Counted from the first letter of the stretch, positions 1 through 14,086 are shown. The stretch: 64,000 bases of DNA from Lolium rigidum (GCF_022539505.1 NC_061510.1:228791322-228855321), one strand, 5' to 3'. Translations and numbers: made by a program. Notes: generated from the letters alone by a model not told the origin.

Positions 1-3000
1 GTGATAACCATAATACTTTGCAAGTAATTTGATAGAAATACTCAAATGACATGAGCAAGTGATGAACTTGCCTTTCTTGGTCGCAAGATTATGCGGACAA
101 GGTCTTCGATACGCAATAACTCCAAATTCTGAAATAGCATCATCGTCCGGTAAGGACGATGTTTAAAAGATTGGCAAGGATGCAATAATGCATAAGTATG
201 AGATGCAATCGCTCTAAGCGTGACCTAACCCCGATGAATTAGGATTAGTGAGTTGTAATGATTAGTTCAGGTGTGTTGCACTTTTAGAGTGATTCACAAA
301 CAAGGTTCTTATTCGGGTTTGTGTTGTTTTAGAATCATAAACAAGTGGTAAAATGAGTAGTAGCAATCATACACACCAAGGAATAGTAGTTGTATAATAA
401 GTAAAGAACAATTATCAATTTTAAGCCCTATATTGTATGGTTGATGATTACTTATTATATAGTTCAAAAGAATATCTTTTGAAGAACATGTTCTTTAATA
501 ATGAACAAGTATGATAATCAGGGTTGTGGAGTTCTATAGTTTATTATGGGTTTCAACTAGTTTCTAGGGTAAATATTAGTTGGATCCCAATAATGTTGGA
601 TTCAACAGCTACTAGGGCTTATATGGTTTTAGTGAGTCATATTATAATCAAATCATTATGTATAGGTGTTATCAAGGTTGGTATACCTTGTTGTTGATAA
701 CAGGATAGGGTTTATCAATCCTATTAAGCAGGTTTGATGGCTACTCCCTATTTTCTTCAAAAGAATAACTTTTGAAGAATATACTTCTTAAGTAATAAGA
801 AGTATTGTAATTAAGGTTTATAGGTTCTATTAAATAGGGTTGATGAACATGCTCTATTTACTTCAAAGGAATAACTTTTCAAGAACATACTTCTTAAATA
901 ATAAGAAGTATAACAATTAAGGTTGAGGTTGTCTTGTTTTAGCTATTGGATCTCTAAGTAGAGAATGGTTAGTTCCTAAATAGGATGGTTCATAAGTATC
1001 TCACACTAGTAGGGTTTAGTGGAACAGGGTTATATAATGTAGAATAGTAGGTATGGTTGCTATTAGGGTTCTTCACAATGGTGTGATGCTAAATGGGGAT
1101 AAACAAGGATGATGGCTCAGGTAATAGGATCTAGGGTTTTCACTTGGTTGATCCCCCCTTGTTTAGTTAGGTCTGATGAGAATGAATATATGGGATACCC
1201 ATATGTTAGTGATAGGTCTTCTACATTTTATGTGGCCAAGCAAGTATTTAGTTGCTACTATGTATCTATGGATACAAAGTAAGTTTTATGATCATAGGTT
1301 CCAACCTAGGGTTTAGGTTGGAGGCAAATTAAGGTTCTCATGTAGTAATAAAGCTAGGTTATAAATGGCATTAGGGTTTTAGGATCCCACATGAAATTAT
1401 GGGGTTAACACTTTGTTTTATAATGGAACTAGGGTTTCCTAATTACTCTATAATTCTTGTATTAATAACTTCATTAATAAAGTTGAAGTTATTAATAACT
1501 TTGGAATTAAAATAATATTGGATTTGTCCTTTTATTATTTTTAAAGAATTAATAATTAAAGTAATTATTAATTAGGATTTAAATCCTCCTATTAAGGATT
1601 TAATAAATTATAAGCAAAGGAAAATTAGTTTTATTATTTTCCTGATTTGCTTATTGGTTTTTATTAATTTTAGAAGTTTTTGTTAATTATTGAATTTTAA
1701 TTAAATTTGGAATTAAAATTAAAGGTTTAAATAACAAGTGTTAAATAATTAAATTTTTATTGAAAAATAAAAATTCATTTTATATTTTTATTGGATAGAG
1801 TTTTCTTTTCTAAGAATTTTAATATCTCATTTATATTTTTTTGACTTAAACTGAATTTTCTAAATTTATTTGAAGTTGCAGTAATTTTCTGGAATAATTT
1901 TAAATGGATAACGATTTTGTTACCGTGGCAGAACCTAACCCTGGTCACTGACCCGTGGGGTCAGAGCCACGTAGGTTGCCACGCCAGCGGCGACTGGTCA
2001 AGGTTGACCAGACGAGTTGACCACGCCGACGTTTAAACGCCGGTGGTCATCTGGGGACGGCGCCGCCGATTTACGGCCTCCCCAGATGCGTGTCTATGCT
2101 CTAACGAACCCTCTCGACAAGGCAAACCTGGTGGTGGTGTTGGCCTCTCGAGAAACGCACCGGAGCATCGCCGGAGATCATGTCTGCGGCGGTGCAGCTC
2201 CGGCCAAGTGTCGAAATGAAGCTACGGGTGGCCATTTGATGCAAATGATAGGGCTACAGGTGCGTATTCATACCCTGGTTCTGTTGAGGTGGTCGGCGAT
2301 GATGATCGTGGTCGGAGACGAGCTCAATTGCTTGTACGCCGGAGATGAACTGCGAAAGGGAATCTCCAAATTGGCATCATTTACTGCTCCCCCGGATGCT
2401 ATCTTCCTCCAAGATGTTCTACTCGACAAGGCGCATCTCTTGGACCTCCGCACGGTTGCTGGGGTGGCTCCAACCGTCGGGTTCTTCCTCGACTCCGGTG
2501 GCCAGTAGGTGGAAATGGCGAGAGAAGGAGAGGTTCAGAGGACGATTGAGTGAGTGGAGAGGCACTAGGGTTCGCCGGGGAGTTTCAGAGAGTCTTTATA
2601 GCTCATGGCGCGGTTTAGAGCGTCAGCTCGACGGCGATGACTGGCCGGGATGAACGACAATGTCGGTGCATGATTCGGGCGCGAATCTTGGCGATACAGG
2701 GTAAGGTGGACGCGAGAGAGGTTATGGGAAGCTCTTGCTTGGTCGATGGCGTCCGCGTTCGTCCTTATCGACGACGGTGAGGTGGCCGGCGAAGTCCTGC
2801 ACGTCGTCTCGGTGGCGTTCATGCGAGGAGGAGAAAGAAGACGATGGCCTGGCGAATCGGTATGTTGGGCTGACCCTGGGCCGATGCTGCTGGGCTGCTG
2901 GTGGACTGTGGTGCTGGGCTGCTCGCGGGCTGCGACGGCAGGTAAGGTCCAGGTAAGTTTTTCTTCTCTCTTCTCTCTTTCCTTTTTCTGTTTTCATTTT

Positions 3001-4962
3001 CTGTTTTATAATTCAATTTTTAATTCAGATTTGAATTCTTTTCTTTTTTACAGGTATTTGATAATTTGAATTTCATTAGGACTAAATAAAGGATCATTGT
3101 AGTACTGGATTGTTTTTGAATGGGCATTTAATATATGTGAACCTTTATTGCAAATTTTAATTAAGCATGATTCATGCTCTCATTTTAATTTCCTTTTTCT
3201 TGTGTAATCAAATCTATTTTGAATTATTAGGGTTGATAATTTCTACTCTAAGTATTTTAGAATTTATCATTAGGGTTTGAGCTCTTAATTGAGAATTTAG
3301 TTCCCTGCATATGATTTTATGTGATCCTCTATTTATTAAGACCTTGTAGGTTTAATTATAGCCTTATCTCAAGGTTAGCATTATTATTGTATTTTACTAG
3401 TACCTTGAAATACTTAGAGTAATTCTACTCTCATCATGGTTTGATCTTGATTAATAGGTTAAGTGGTTGGTCACCATACATATGGTTTCAATTATAAAGT
3501 GTAGCACAAGATTTTCTTATGTTCAGGAATTGAAGCATAAGATTTATTTGATGTGCAAATCTATGGTTCCAATGCTATTTACCTAATGACACATGGGTTG
3601 AATCTTAATTGTGGTTTAGGTTTTATTTGTGATCACCCATGTGATATACAATCTAGGTTGAGGTATAATTCTAGGTTGTAGCTATGGGATGACACCATAT
3701 TGCATGCTAGGGTTTAATCTCCCCTAACCATGATAAGGTGGTTGTTTACTTAACATTTTATGTTCTCCTCTAGTTACTATGATATTGAGAATTGGTTTTA
3801 TCTTCTACCAATTGGCTTCTATTATTAACCTCAATTTATCATTTAAGTAACTACATTGGTTATAGTTATTTTTATAGTTAACTTTGGTCATATGGATGGA
3901 TGGTTTCTCACTTCCATGATCAAGCATTGCCTTGATCAATTAAGGTATAGCACTTTCCTATATAGTTTCTTGAATGGGCATGGTTATGTTTGTCTCCATT
4001 ATCTTGAATATAACACTATAGGTTGAGCTCTCTCATTTAAGAATAGTTATTCTAGGGTTTATGGTGTACTCCTAATATCTCCTTAGGTATCTAGGTTAAG
4101 GTTCCATTTATCTAACTTAGTTGGATTAATCTCATTCTTACTTTATCAATTCATGGAGATAATCTTGTTTCACTTAATATTAGGTTAGCTCACCACTCCA
4201 AGAGGAAATGGTTTGCAACCTAATACTTTAGTTCAAAGGTTGTCCTTTGTTCATTAATAGGTAAAGCTAGGCTTATAGTAAATGGTCTCTCTCATTTGGG
4301 AAGGCTTGAATAATACCCTAGGATTCCTTTTAAAGATGGTTATTTGATTACATGGATGTATATCCAAGTTGTAGCTTAAGGTTTATCTTTGCTTCTCTAA
4401 CAAATAATATAGAAGTCTCACCTCTCTAGATTTGATGGATAATAATATGGGATAGAGAAGAATATATATTCCTAGGGTTGATCTCCTTGTCATGATTCCA
4501 TGAATGAAGTAAAATGAATACCATGGGGTTCATGGTAGAATCAAGGATTAGTTTAAGACATGGGAAAGATAAGTCTAGAATAGTTCTCCATTATATTGTT
4601 ACTTGATTTGCAATTGAATTGGTGTTCATATACTATGACAAGGATTACCATGTTGTGATCTTTAATAAGATCAAATAATTGATCCTTGATTAATAAGTTC
4701 TTATGTTTATTTTACTTCCATATGATATAATCCCTTAGATCAAATTATCTCTACCCAAAACAAGGTTTTATCAAAGTCACATTGAGGTTTATAGCGCTTG
4801 ACTTGATGAGCTACTTCAATTCCACCAAGGTCAAGTGAAACTTCAGTCATCGTGGATCTGTTTTACTTTAAAGCGCGAAAATTCCCTGCATTTTCTATGC
4901 ATGAATGCAATGCACACATCTGTTTCCTCTATTTTTGTAACCCCATTACCCGGGATATTACA
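1..4962 (-). mobile_element. Element D, 3' LTR (left copy, truncated by window edge)
   Basis: This stretch is repeated almost identically at 9147-14081, so it is one of a pair of long terminal repeats. Read on the minus strand the LTR begins at 4962 with TGTAATATCCCGGG, the same start as the LTRs of the chromoviruses further right, and it continues beyond position 1. Most of it is AT-rich, but 1920-2950 is a sharply GC-rich block. ORFs there (for example 2017-2508) have no recognisable domain and sit inside the repeat, so I do not call genes. It differs from the right copy by scattered substitutions and small indels, including 24 bases (3351-3374) that the other copy lacks. Confidence 0.9.
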
Positions 4963-4980
4963 GTCTCTACCCCTTAAACT
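4963..4980 (-). other. Polypurine tract of element D
   Basis: Immediately next to the LTR start the minus strand reads AGTTTAAGGGGTAGAGAC, a purine-rich tract in the position where plus-strand DNA synthesis is primed. The neighbouring sequence resembles the tract ahead of the 3' LTR of element B (63101-63117). This fixes D's orientation as minus. Confidence 0.8.
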
Positions 4981-5034
4981 AAACTTCGTCCTCGAAGTTT
5001 GATCTCTCTCACGTTTTCGGAGTGTGATTCGACT

Positions 5035-5110
5035 TATGCAGACTGCGACTTTTCTCGAACTCCGTGGTGATCTCACTGGATATAATTGAATATATCCCTT
5101 GTCCAGATTC
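5035..5110 (-). pseudogene. Chromodomain relic of element D
   Basis: On the minus strand around 5045-5090 one frame reads IQ, a TGA where element B has Trp, then DHHGVRE. This lines up with IQWKHHPERE in the chromodomain at the end of element B's pol. The sequence just downstream, TKFSLRGRDCNIPG in a shifted frame, matches TKFSLRGKGCNIPG at the pol-LTR junction of B. The frame is broken and the match short, so it is a decayed remnant. It supports descent of D from a chromodomain-bearing (chromovirus) parent. Confidence 0.55.
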
Positions 5111-7802
5111 TTCCTGGAATCCATTAGTGTTTGTCATTAAACAACTATTACTTCCTTTACTTCCATGATTTCCTTCAATATTATAAGCTTGTTTCCTTTC
5201 TCATAAATATTCAATGATTGGGACTTCGTCTTGTCCTGACAGTCTTATTTGAGGACTAATTGGATAACATCCTACTATTTGATAAAATAGGTCTTTGTTT
5301 TTCCCTTACTACCAAAACTGCAATAATGGTACTAGTAAGGTACTTACCATGGAAATGATTGTGATGGTTTATTTTCCTAGGAATGGATTAGACTTATATA
5401 GTCCATCCAATCATGGTTTATAGTTGATACCTATAACTATTTTGGGTTCTTTAGGTTCCATGAAAGGAATCATTCTATTAGTATTTGGTATTGTTGTGTT
5501 CAATCTTTGGCCATCTTGAGCTTTATTTGGTATATGATATTTTCTTCGTCCAACTTCATTAAACTTTGCTGACTTGAGCTATCGTACTTCTGAGTAAATA
5601 TTACTCACTTGCTCAAGTTATAATTCCCTTCTTACGTCCTCGAGGTATGAACCTCGGCTTCTGGTCTGACCTTCTTCTGAAAGTAGTGTTCATTAATCTT
5701 ATGAAAATAAGATCGAACTTCCTCTCAGTTCAAGCCTTCTTCAACTATCTTGCTCAAAATATTGAGTTATTGTACATCCAACTCAATGTTTACTCTACCC
5801 CTTAGAGTTTTCTTATGGTCCTCAACTCCTTTTCTTCCAACTATTGGACTTATGGTTGGAATATTGGTCTGGTTCTAACTTTTGGGTTTTACTTCTTCTA
5901 AGATCTCACGAAGAATGTTTGTGGTGTATCCACTCGATTGTGGACATCCAATGTGAATCCTTCGACTAAATGATTATAGATCTAGCTATTTGGCTGACAA
6001 GATTTTTATTTGTTCACAAACTTTTGTTACAAATAAATAAATCGTGGACTATTTGTAATACCAACTGATACCAGCTGTGATTATTATACCAACTGTGGCT
6101 ATTTGATATCTAAAAATGGATTCTATTATAAGTTCTGATCAACTGGACGAGACATCTTCTACTCTATCTCGCAGTATTGATTCTATACCAATTGTGGTCT
6201 TCTGATATTAACTATGGTCTTCTTATATCTGCTATGGTTTCATATATCATCTTCCTTTCTTCGAGGGTTTATTGTTGCAAGAAAACCACTAGCTGACACT
6301 ATGAATATAGTATCCTAAGTGATTTCCCATGCATTCCCTCTTCCATAATGATTATGGTTCTACTTCTACTACTCCATAATCACCTGATTTCTCACCTTCA
6401 TGCTTCTTATGTACTAAAGTACTCCTCTGTTGAGGTAAAGCATGAGTTTTGATTGGTACTTCCTTGAGAGTATTGTGGTTACTTCCCACAACTTTGTTTC
6501 CTTTATTTGATGAACCTTCATCTTGTCTTCAGAATCTTCCAGAATTCGTCGCTTCCTCACACGAATACTATTACCCTCTAGATCTATAGCATCAAGTTAG
6601 AACTTGATATTGCAACATGCATTTGCATATCAAAGTCGAACTTCATGTATGGATCTAGTCAAACAATGAAAATCCAATAAAATCCAAGAAGATTCAGCTT
6701 TGTGCATATAATACACATCATCATAGGCTTGAATATGATTGTTGAGTAAGACATCTCTAAACATCAGGCTCTGATGTGTAGTATATAACACCACATAAGA
6801 TAGTTTATATTGTGATACTTAGCACATATAGTTGGCATTCTACTATTTGTCTTGACATTTACCTGCATTGCACAATTTGCAATGAGATAAACTTGAAACG
6901 AAGTGGTCTAGGATAGTTATAATTAACCTAATTTTCTTTGGAAGTACTAACTTAACTTCCATTTTGGTTGAGGACTATCTCACATGATATAACTAGGTTC
7001 TAACATTGCTATTCTAATCACATACTATGGAAATATAGCTCCTATACTTCCAAGTGTTTATATCATAAGCATATGGTCATGATGTGCTTGGCACACTTCC
7101 CATTGTTTTGGTACACAATTCTTGCACTATTGTTTGACAACTGGCTTCTTATTATTCTCCTCCTAACTGTTTATAATGTTCTATTCCATCACATAATGAT
7201 TCTCAAGTGAATCATATATGGTTAACAACTCTACCATGTAAGTAGACATATACTATTCCTATTACTCTTCCTTATTTCCCAACGATTGACTCATCATGGT
7301 TTATACTACCTCATATCCCTTGTTTTTATCACTTACTATCAACAGTTTCACAAGTTCAGATGAATTTTACTTACCCTATTACTTAACTTGGTATACACCT
7401 TTTATTAGGATATCTTAGTTATCTTCCTCACTTGATATTACTTCTATTACAGGTCTGGATAACTCTTACTTAATCATAACATATGTTGGTACACATCTTC
7501 CACTAGGATATCTTCCTTATGGTTGTATCCTCTCTTTGGACTACCATGTATGGTATACCAACTGTGGTCTACTCATAATTATTTTAGGATGTAATGGTGT
7601 ACTATATGTTTGGGATTAGTTAACTGACTTCACTTAGGAAGAATAGGAAGGAAAGTTTGACTCGAGTGTGTCAGGATTATTCTCAAGTGAATATCCATCT
7701 CAAGTCATAAGAATATTTGGTTTAACTAAGACAACTTCCTATAGACACTACCAATCCTATAGGTCTCCTTTAAAGGGTTTTAATCCTAAGGTCAAAGCAT
7801 TT

Positions 7803-7814
7803 GCTCTGATACCA
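7803..7814 (-). other. Primer-binding site of element D (tRNA-iMet type)
   Basis: The plus strand carries GCTCTGATACCA, whose complement TGGTATCAGAGC is the standard binding site for the 3' end of plant initiator tRNA-Met. It lies three bases inside the end of the right LTR (7818), as expected next to a 5' LTR on the minus strand. The same site occurs in A (50391) and B (56989). Confidence 0.9.
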
Positions 7815-7817
7815 AGC

Positions 7818-10800
7818 TGTGGTGACCCGAGCATACCACCGCATGGTGTAGTATGCAAGTCCGATATAACACCAATGAAACACCGTTCCACTAGTATTAT
7901 ATCGCTCGAGTGGTACAACGAAACATATGCGGGTCCAAGGCATGTCTATAGAATTACAACATAGACTCTTTACAAAAGATCCACACAGCCTCCTACTTTA
8001 CAATGAGGTAAAACTGCAAATAAACTCCAGAAGAACGACTCGTAGTCTAATTCTATCACGAACTCTATTTGTAGAGTATTTGACTAGCTATAGAGGCTAA
8101 GAATAGATTCTAGCTAAGTAGGAGCTAGGTGGAGGAAGCTAGTTCTTTTCTACTGCTAATCAAGGTTTTCTCCTTGTTGGATGACGTATTCGACTCCGCC
8201 GACGAGGTCTCGTCTCGTGAAGTAGTTGTTGGCTCCTTGGCCTTCGAGTTGCACTCGTAGATCCTCCTTCGATGCCTCCATATCTAAGCGGGGATTTAAG
8301 AGTGGGATGAGTACGAGCGTACTCAACAAGTTCATTATAGGAAAGAGGTGTTTAATGCACTAGCTACGGCATTAGACCGTAAAGTCTAATACCAATGCAG
8401 GTTTTCATAACCATTTCTTCAAAAGGTTGCTTTTATTCGGAAGAACTATGTCCGTCGACCTTCACCGGTTTACTAGAACTTCATGGAGCTCCTTTCCGGC
8501 CGCGTTCGCAGTTCCATATCCCGGAACGGGGAGTGACCGGTCACGGTTCTTTACACTCTGCAGAGGTGTGTTGCTTTACCCATAAGAGATCTTAACCTTG
8601 GTGCCAACCGGGCGTACTCCCCGTCCACACTTCCTTTGGTGTGAGGCCCGGTATAAGGTCTAGCCAATCATGTTCCTCCGCTACCTCGCACACCCACCCT
8701 TTGTTGCATACCCCGACCCTGGGTCCTCGTCGGTCCTCTTATACCAATTAAGGATGGACCCCGACCACGACAACAGTTTGGGACTCGTTAACCAAACTCC
8801 TTCGCCGGTAGCCGCAACCCATCATAGACCACTTACCGTGGGGAATTAGAATGGGATCCCCACCCCACCGCTTGCCCAACCCGGGTCAAGTGTCTACGGT
8901 AAGCGCATCCGTTGATGTACGAGAGGTGGAAACACTTTTGACTACTCCGTCCCACTCCGGATCTTATGGTTAACACGGGTATTACGGCACAAGAATCACT
9001 CGGCGACATTTGTTGTTTAATCCTAGATGGATATTAACCCTTGCAATGGAACCTCCACCATATCAACACGATCCATGGTTCCATTGCCCACCACATAGTC
9101 ATATTCATAGTTATGAAAGTAGTGGTTTTGGTTTTTTATGCAATAGTGATAACCATAATACTTTGCAAGTAATTTGATAGAAATACTCAAATGACATGAG
9201 CAAGTGATGAACTTGCCTTTCTTGACTGCAAGATTATGCAGACAAGGTCTTCGATACGCAATAACTCCAAATTCTGAAATAGCATCATCGTCCGGTAAGG
9301 ACGATGTTTAAAAGATTGGCAAGGATGCAATAATGCATAAGTATGAGATGCAATCGCTCTAAGCGTGACCTAACCCCGATGAATTAGGATTAGTGAGTTG
9401 TAATGATTAGTTCGGGTGTGTTGCACTTTTAGAGTGATTCACAAACAAGGTTCTTATTCAGGTTTGTGTTGTTTTAGAATCATAAACAAGTGGTAAAATG
9501 AGTAGTAGCAATCATACACACCAAGGAATAGTAGTTGTATAATAAGTAAAGAACAATTATCAATTTTAAGCCCTATATTGCATGGTTGATGATTACTTAT
9601 TATATAGTTCAAAAGAATATCTTTTGAAGAACATGTTCTTTAATAATGAACAAGTATGATAATCAGGGTTGTGGAGTTCTATAGTTTATTATGGGTTTCA
9701 ACTAGTTTCTAGGGTAAATATTAGTTGGATCCCAATAATGTTGGATTCAACAGACTACTAGGGCTTATATGGTTTTAGTGAGTCATATTATAATCAAATC
9801 ATTATGTATAGGTGTTATCAAGGTTGGTATACCTTGTTGTTGATAACAGGATAGGGTTTATCAATCCTATTAAGCAGGTTTGATGGCTACTCCCTATTTT
9901 CTTCAAAAGAATAACTTTTGAAGAATATACTTCTTAAGTAATAAGAAGTATTGTAATTAAGGTTTATAGGTTCTATTAAATAGGGTTGATGAACATGCTC
10001 TATTTACTTCAAAGGAATAACTTTTCAAGAACATACTTCTTAAATAATAAGAAGTATAACAATTAAGGTTGAGGTTGTCTTGTTTTAGCTATTGGATCTC
10101 TAAGTAGAGAATGGTTAGTTCCTAAATAGGATGGTTCATAAGTATCTCACACTAGTAGGGTTTAGTGGAACAGGGTTATATAATGTAGAATAGTAGGTAT
10201 GGTTGCTATTAGGGTTCTTCACAATGGTGTGATGCTAAATGGGGATAAACAAGGATGATGGCTCAGGTAATAGGATCTAGGGTTTTCACTTGGTTGATCC
10301 CCCCTTGATTAGTTAGGTCTGATGAGAATGAATATATGGGATACCCATATGTTAGTGATAGGTCTTCTGCATTTTATGTGGCCAAGCAAGTATTTAGTTG
10401 CTACTATGTATCTATGGATACAAAGTAAGTTTTATGATCATAGGTTCCAACCTAGGGTTTAGGTTGGAGGCAAATTAAGGTTCTCATGTAGTAATAAAGC
10501 TAGGTTATAAATGGCATTAGGGTTTTAGGATCCCACATGAAATTATGGGGTTAACACTTTGTTTTATAATGGAACTAGGGTTTCCTAATTACTCTATAAT
10601 TCTTGTATTAATAACTTCATTAATAAAGTTGAAGTTATTAATAACTTTGGAATTAAAATAATATTGGATTTGTCCTTTTATTATTTTTAAAGAATTAATA
10701 ATTAAAGTAATTATTAATTAGGATTTAAATCCTCCTATTAAGGATTTAATAAATTATAAGCAAAGGAAAATTAGTTTTATTATTTTCCTGATTTGCTTAT

Positions 10801-13800
10801 TGGTTTTTATTAATTTTAGAAGTTTTTGTTAATTATTGAATTTTAATTAAATTTGGAATTAAAATTAAAGGTTTAAATAACAAGTGTTAAATAATTAAAT
10901 TTTTATTGAAAAATAAAAATTCATTTTATATTTTTATTGGATAGAGTTTTCTTTTCTAAGAATTTTAATATCTCATTTATATTTTTTTGACTTAAACTGA
11001 ATTTTCTAAATTTATTTGAAGTTGCAGTAATTTTCTGGAATAATTTTAAATGGATAACGATTTTGTTACCGTGGCAGAACCTAACCTCGGTCACCGACCC
11101 GTGGGGTCAGGGCCACGTAGGTTGCCACGCCAGCGGCGACTGGTCAAGGTTGACCAGACGAGTTGACCACGCCGACGTTTAAACGCCGGTGGTCATCTGG
11201 GGACGGCGCCGCCGATTTACGGCCTCCCCAGATGCGTGTCTATGCTCTAACGAACCCTCTCGACAAGGCAAACCTGGTGGTGGTGTTGGCCTCTCGAGAA
11301 ACGCACCGGAGCATCGCCGGAGATCATGTCTGCGGCGGTGCAGCTCCGGCCAAGTGTCGAAATGAAGCTACGGGTGGCCATTTGATGCAAATTATAGGGC
11401 TACATGTGCGTATTCATACCCTGGTTCTGTTGAGGTGGTCGGCGATGATGATCGTGGTCGGAGACGAGCTCAATTGCTTGTACGCCGGAGATGAACTGCG
11501 AAAGGGAATCTCCAAATTGGCATCATTCTATCGCTCCCCGGATGCTATCTTCCTCCAAGATGTTCTACTCGACAAGGCGCATCTCCCGGACCTCCGCACG
11601 GTTCTTCGGGGTGGCTCCAACCGTCGGGTTCTTCCTCGACTCCGGCGGCCAGTAGGTGGAAATGGCGAGAGAAGGAGAGGTTCAGAGGACGATTGAGTGA
11701 GTGGAGAGGCACTAGGGTTCGCCGGGGAGTTTCAGAGAGTCTTTATAGCTCATGGCGCGGTTTAGAGCGTCAGCTCGACGGCGATGACTGGCCGGGATGA
11801 ACGACAATGTCGGTGCATGATTCGGGCGCGAATCTTGGCGATACAGGGTAAGGTGGACGCGAGAGAGGTTATGGGCAGCTCTGGCTTGGTCGATGGCGTT
11901 CGCGTTCGTCCTTATCGACGACGGTGAGGTGGCCGGCGAAGTCCTGCACGTCGTCTCGGTGGCGTTCATGCGAGGAGGAGAAAGAAGACGATGGCCTGGC
12001 GAATCGGTATGTTGGGCTGACCCTGGGCCGATGCTTCGCTGGGCTGCCGGTGGACCGTGGTGCTGGGCTGCTCGCGGGCTGCGACGGCGAGGTAAGGTCC
12101 GGGTAAGTTTTTCTTCTCTCTTTCCTTTTCTGTTTTCATTTTCTGTTTTATAATTCAATTTTTAATTCAGATTTGAATTCTTTTCTTTTTTACAGGTATT
12201 TGATAATTTGAATTTCATTAGGACTAAATAAAGGATCATTGTAGTACTGGATTGTTTTTGAATGGGCATTTAATATATGTGAACCTTTATTGCAAATTTT
12301 AATTAAGCATGATTCATGCTCTCATTTTAATTTCCTTTTTCTTGTGTAATCAAATCTATTTTGAATTATTAGGGTTGATAATTTCTACTCTAAGTATTTT
12401 AGAATTTATCATTAGGGTTTGAGCTCTTAATTGAGAATTTAGTTCCCTGCATATGATTTTATGTGATCCTCTATTTATTTAGACCTTGTAGGTTAGCATT
12501 ATTATTGTATTTTACTAGTACCTTGAAATACTTAGAGTAATTCTACTCTCATCATGGTTTGATCTTTATTAATAGGTTAAGTGGTTGGTCACCATACATA
12601 TGGTTTCAATTATAAAGTGTAGCACAAGATTTTTCTTATGTTCATGAATTGAAGCATAAGATTTATTTGATGTGCAAATCTATGGTTCCAATGCTATTTA
12701 CCTAATGACACATGGGTTGAATCTTAATTGTGGTTTAGGTTTTATTTGTGATCACCCATGTGATATACAATCTAGGTTGAGGTATAATTCTAGGTTGTAG
12801 CTATGGGATGACACCATATTGCATGCTAGGGTTTAATCTCCCCTAACCATGATAAGGTGGTTGTTTACTTAACATTTTATGTTCTCCTCTAGTTACTATG
12901 ATATTGAGAATTGGTTTTATCTTCTACCAATTGGCTTCTATTATTAACCTCAATTTATCATTTAAGTAACTACATTGGTTATAGTTATTTTTATAGTTAA
13001 CTTTGGTCATATGGATGGATGGTTTCTCACTTCCATGATCAAGCATTGCCTTGATCAATTAAGGTATAGCACTTTCCTATATAGTTTCTTGAATGGGCAT
13101 GGTTATGTTTGTCTCCATTATCTTGAATATAACACTATAGGTTGAGCTCTCTCATTTAAGAATAGTTATTCTAGGGTTTATGGTGTACTCCTAATATCTC
13201 CTTAGGTATCTAGGTTAAGGTTCCATTTATCTAACTTAGTTGGATTAATCTCATTCTTACTTTATCAATTCATGGAGATAATCTTGTTTCACTTAATATT
13301 AGGTTAGCTCACCACTCCAAGAGGAAATGGTTTGCAACCTAATACTTTAGTTCAAAGGTTGTCCTTTGTTCATTAATAGGTAAAGCTAGGCTTATAGTAA
13401 ATGGTCTCTCTCATTTGGGAAGGCTTGAATAATACCCTAGGATTCCTTTTAAAGATGGTTATTTGATTACATGGATGTATATCCAAGTTGTAGCTTAAGG
13501 TTTATCTTTGCTTCTCTAACAAATAATATAGAAGTCTCACCTCTCTAGATTTGATGGATAATAATATGGGATAGAGAAGAATATATATTCCTAGGGTTGA
13601 TCTCCTTGTCATGATTCCATGAATGAAGTAAAATGAATACCATGGGGTTCATGGTAGAATCAAGGATTAGTTTAAGACATGGGAAAGATAAGGCTAGAAT
13701 AGTTCTCCATTATATTGTTACTTGATTTGCAATTGAATTGGTGTTCATATATTATGACAAGGATTACCATGTTGTGATCTTTAATAAGATCAAATAATTG

Positions 13801-14081
13801 ATCCTTGATTAATAAGTTCTTATGTTTATTTTACTTCCATATGATATAATCCCTTAGATCAAATTATCTCTACCCAAAACAAGGTTTTATCAAAGTCACA
13901 TTGAGGTTTATAGCGCTTGACTTGATGAGCTACTTCAATTCCACCAAGGTCAAGTGAAACTTCGATCCATCGTGATCTGTTTTACTTTAAAGCGCGAAAA
14001 TTCCCCAGATTTTCTATGCATGAATGCAATGCACACATCTGTTTCCTCTATTTTTGTAACCCCATTACCTGGGATATTACA
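7818..14081 (-). mobile_element. Element D, 5' LTR (right copy, complete, about 6.26 kb)
   Basis: The complete LTR runs, on the minus strand, from TGTAATATCCC at 14081 to ACCACA at 7818, next to the primer-binding site. Its low-coordinate end (about 8150-9130) is the reverse complement of sequence near the 3' ends of the LTRs of A (about 48850-50388) and B (about 55490-56986), so the three are related families. A GC-rich block spans 11066-12110. GGGGG at 14082-14086 may be the target duplication, but its partner is outside the window. At over 6 kb this is long for an LTR. Confidence 0.9.
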
Positions 14082-14086
14082 GGGGG

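Larger units (their letters stand above)
4963..7817 (-). mobile_element. Element D internal region, non-coding
   Basis: Only about 2.85 kb separates the two LTRs, against roughly 6.1 kb in element B. I find no intact gag, protease, reverse transcriptase or integrase frame on either strand. The only recognisable coding trace is a chromodomain relic next to the polypurine tract. Long LTRs with a short non-coding interior match non-autonomous 'large retrotransposon derivatives' (LARDs), which need proteins from a related autonomous element. The near-identity of the two LTRs implies a fairly recent insertion, so the coding loss probably predates this copy. Confidence 0.8.

Noticed and set aside
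2017..2508. 163-aa ORF in D's LTR, repeated at 11163
   Set aside because: Duplicated only because it lies in an LTR, in a GC-rich island; the two copies diverge by frameshift at the end, and no domain is recognisable.
11712..12158. 148-aa minus-strand ORF in D's LTR
   Set aside because: The other LTR copy breaks it into short ORFs; low-complexity Arg/Pro/Ser composition typical of GC-rich non-coding DNA.
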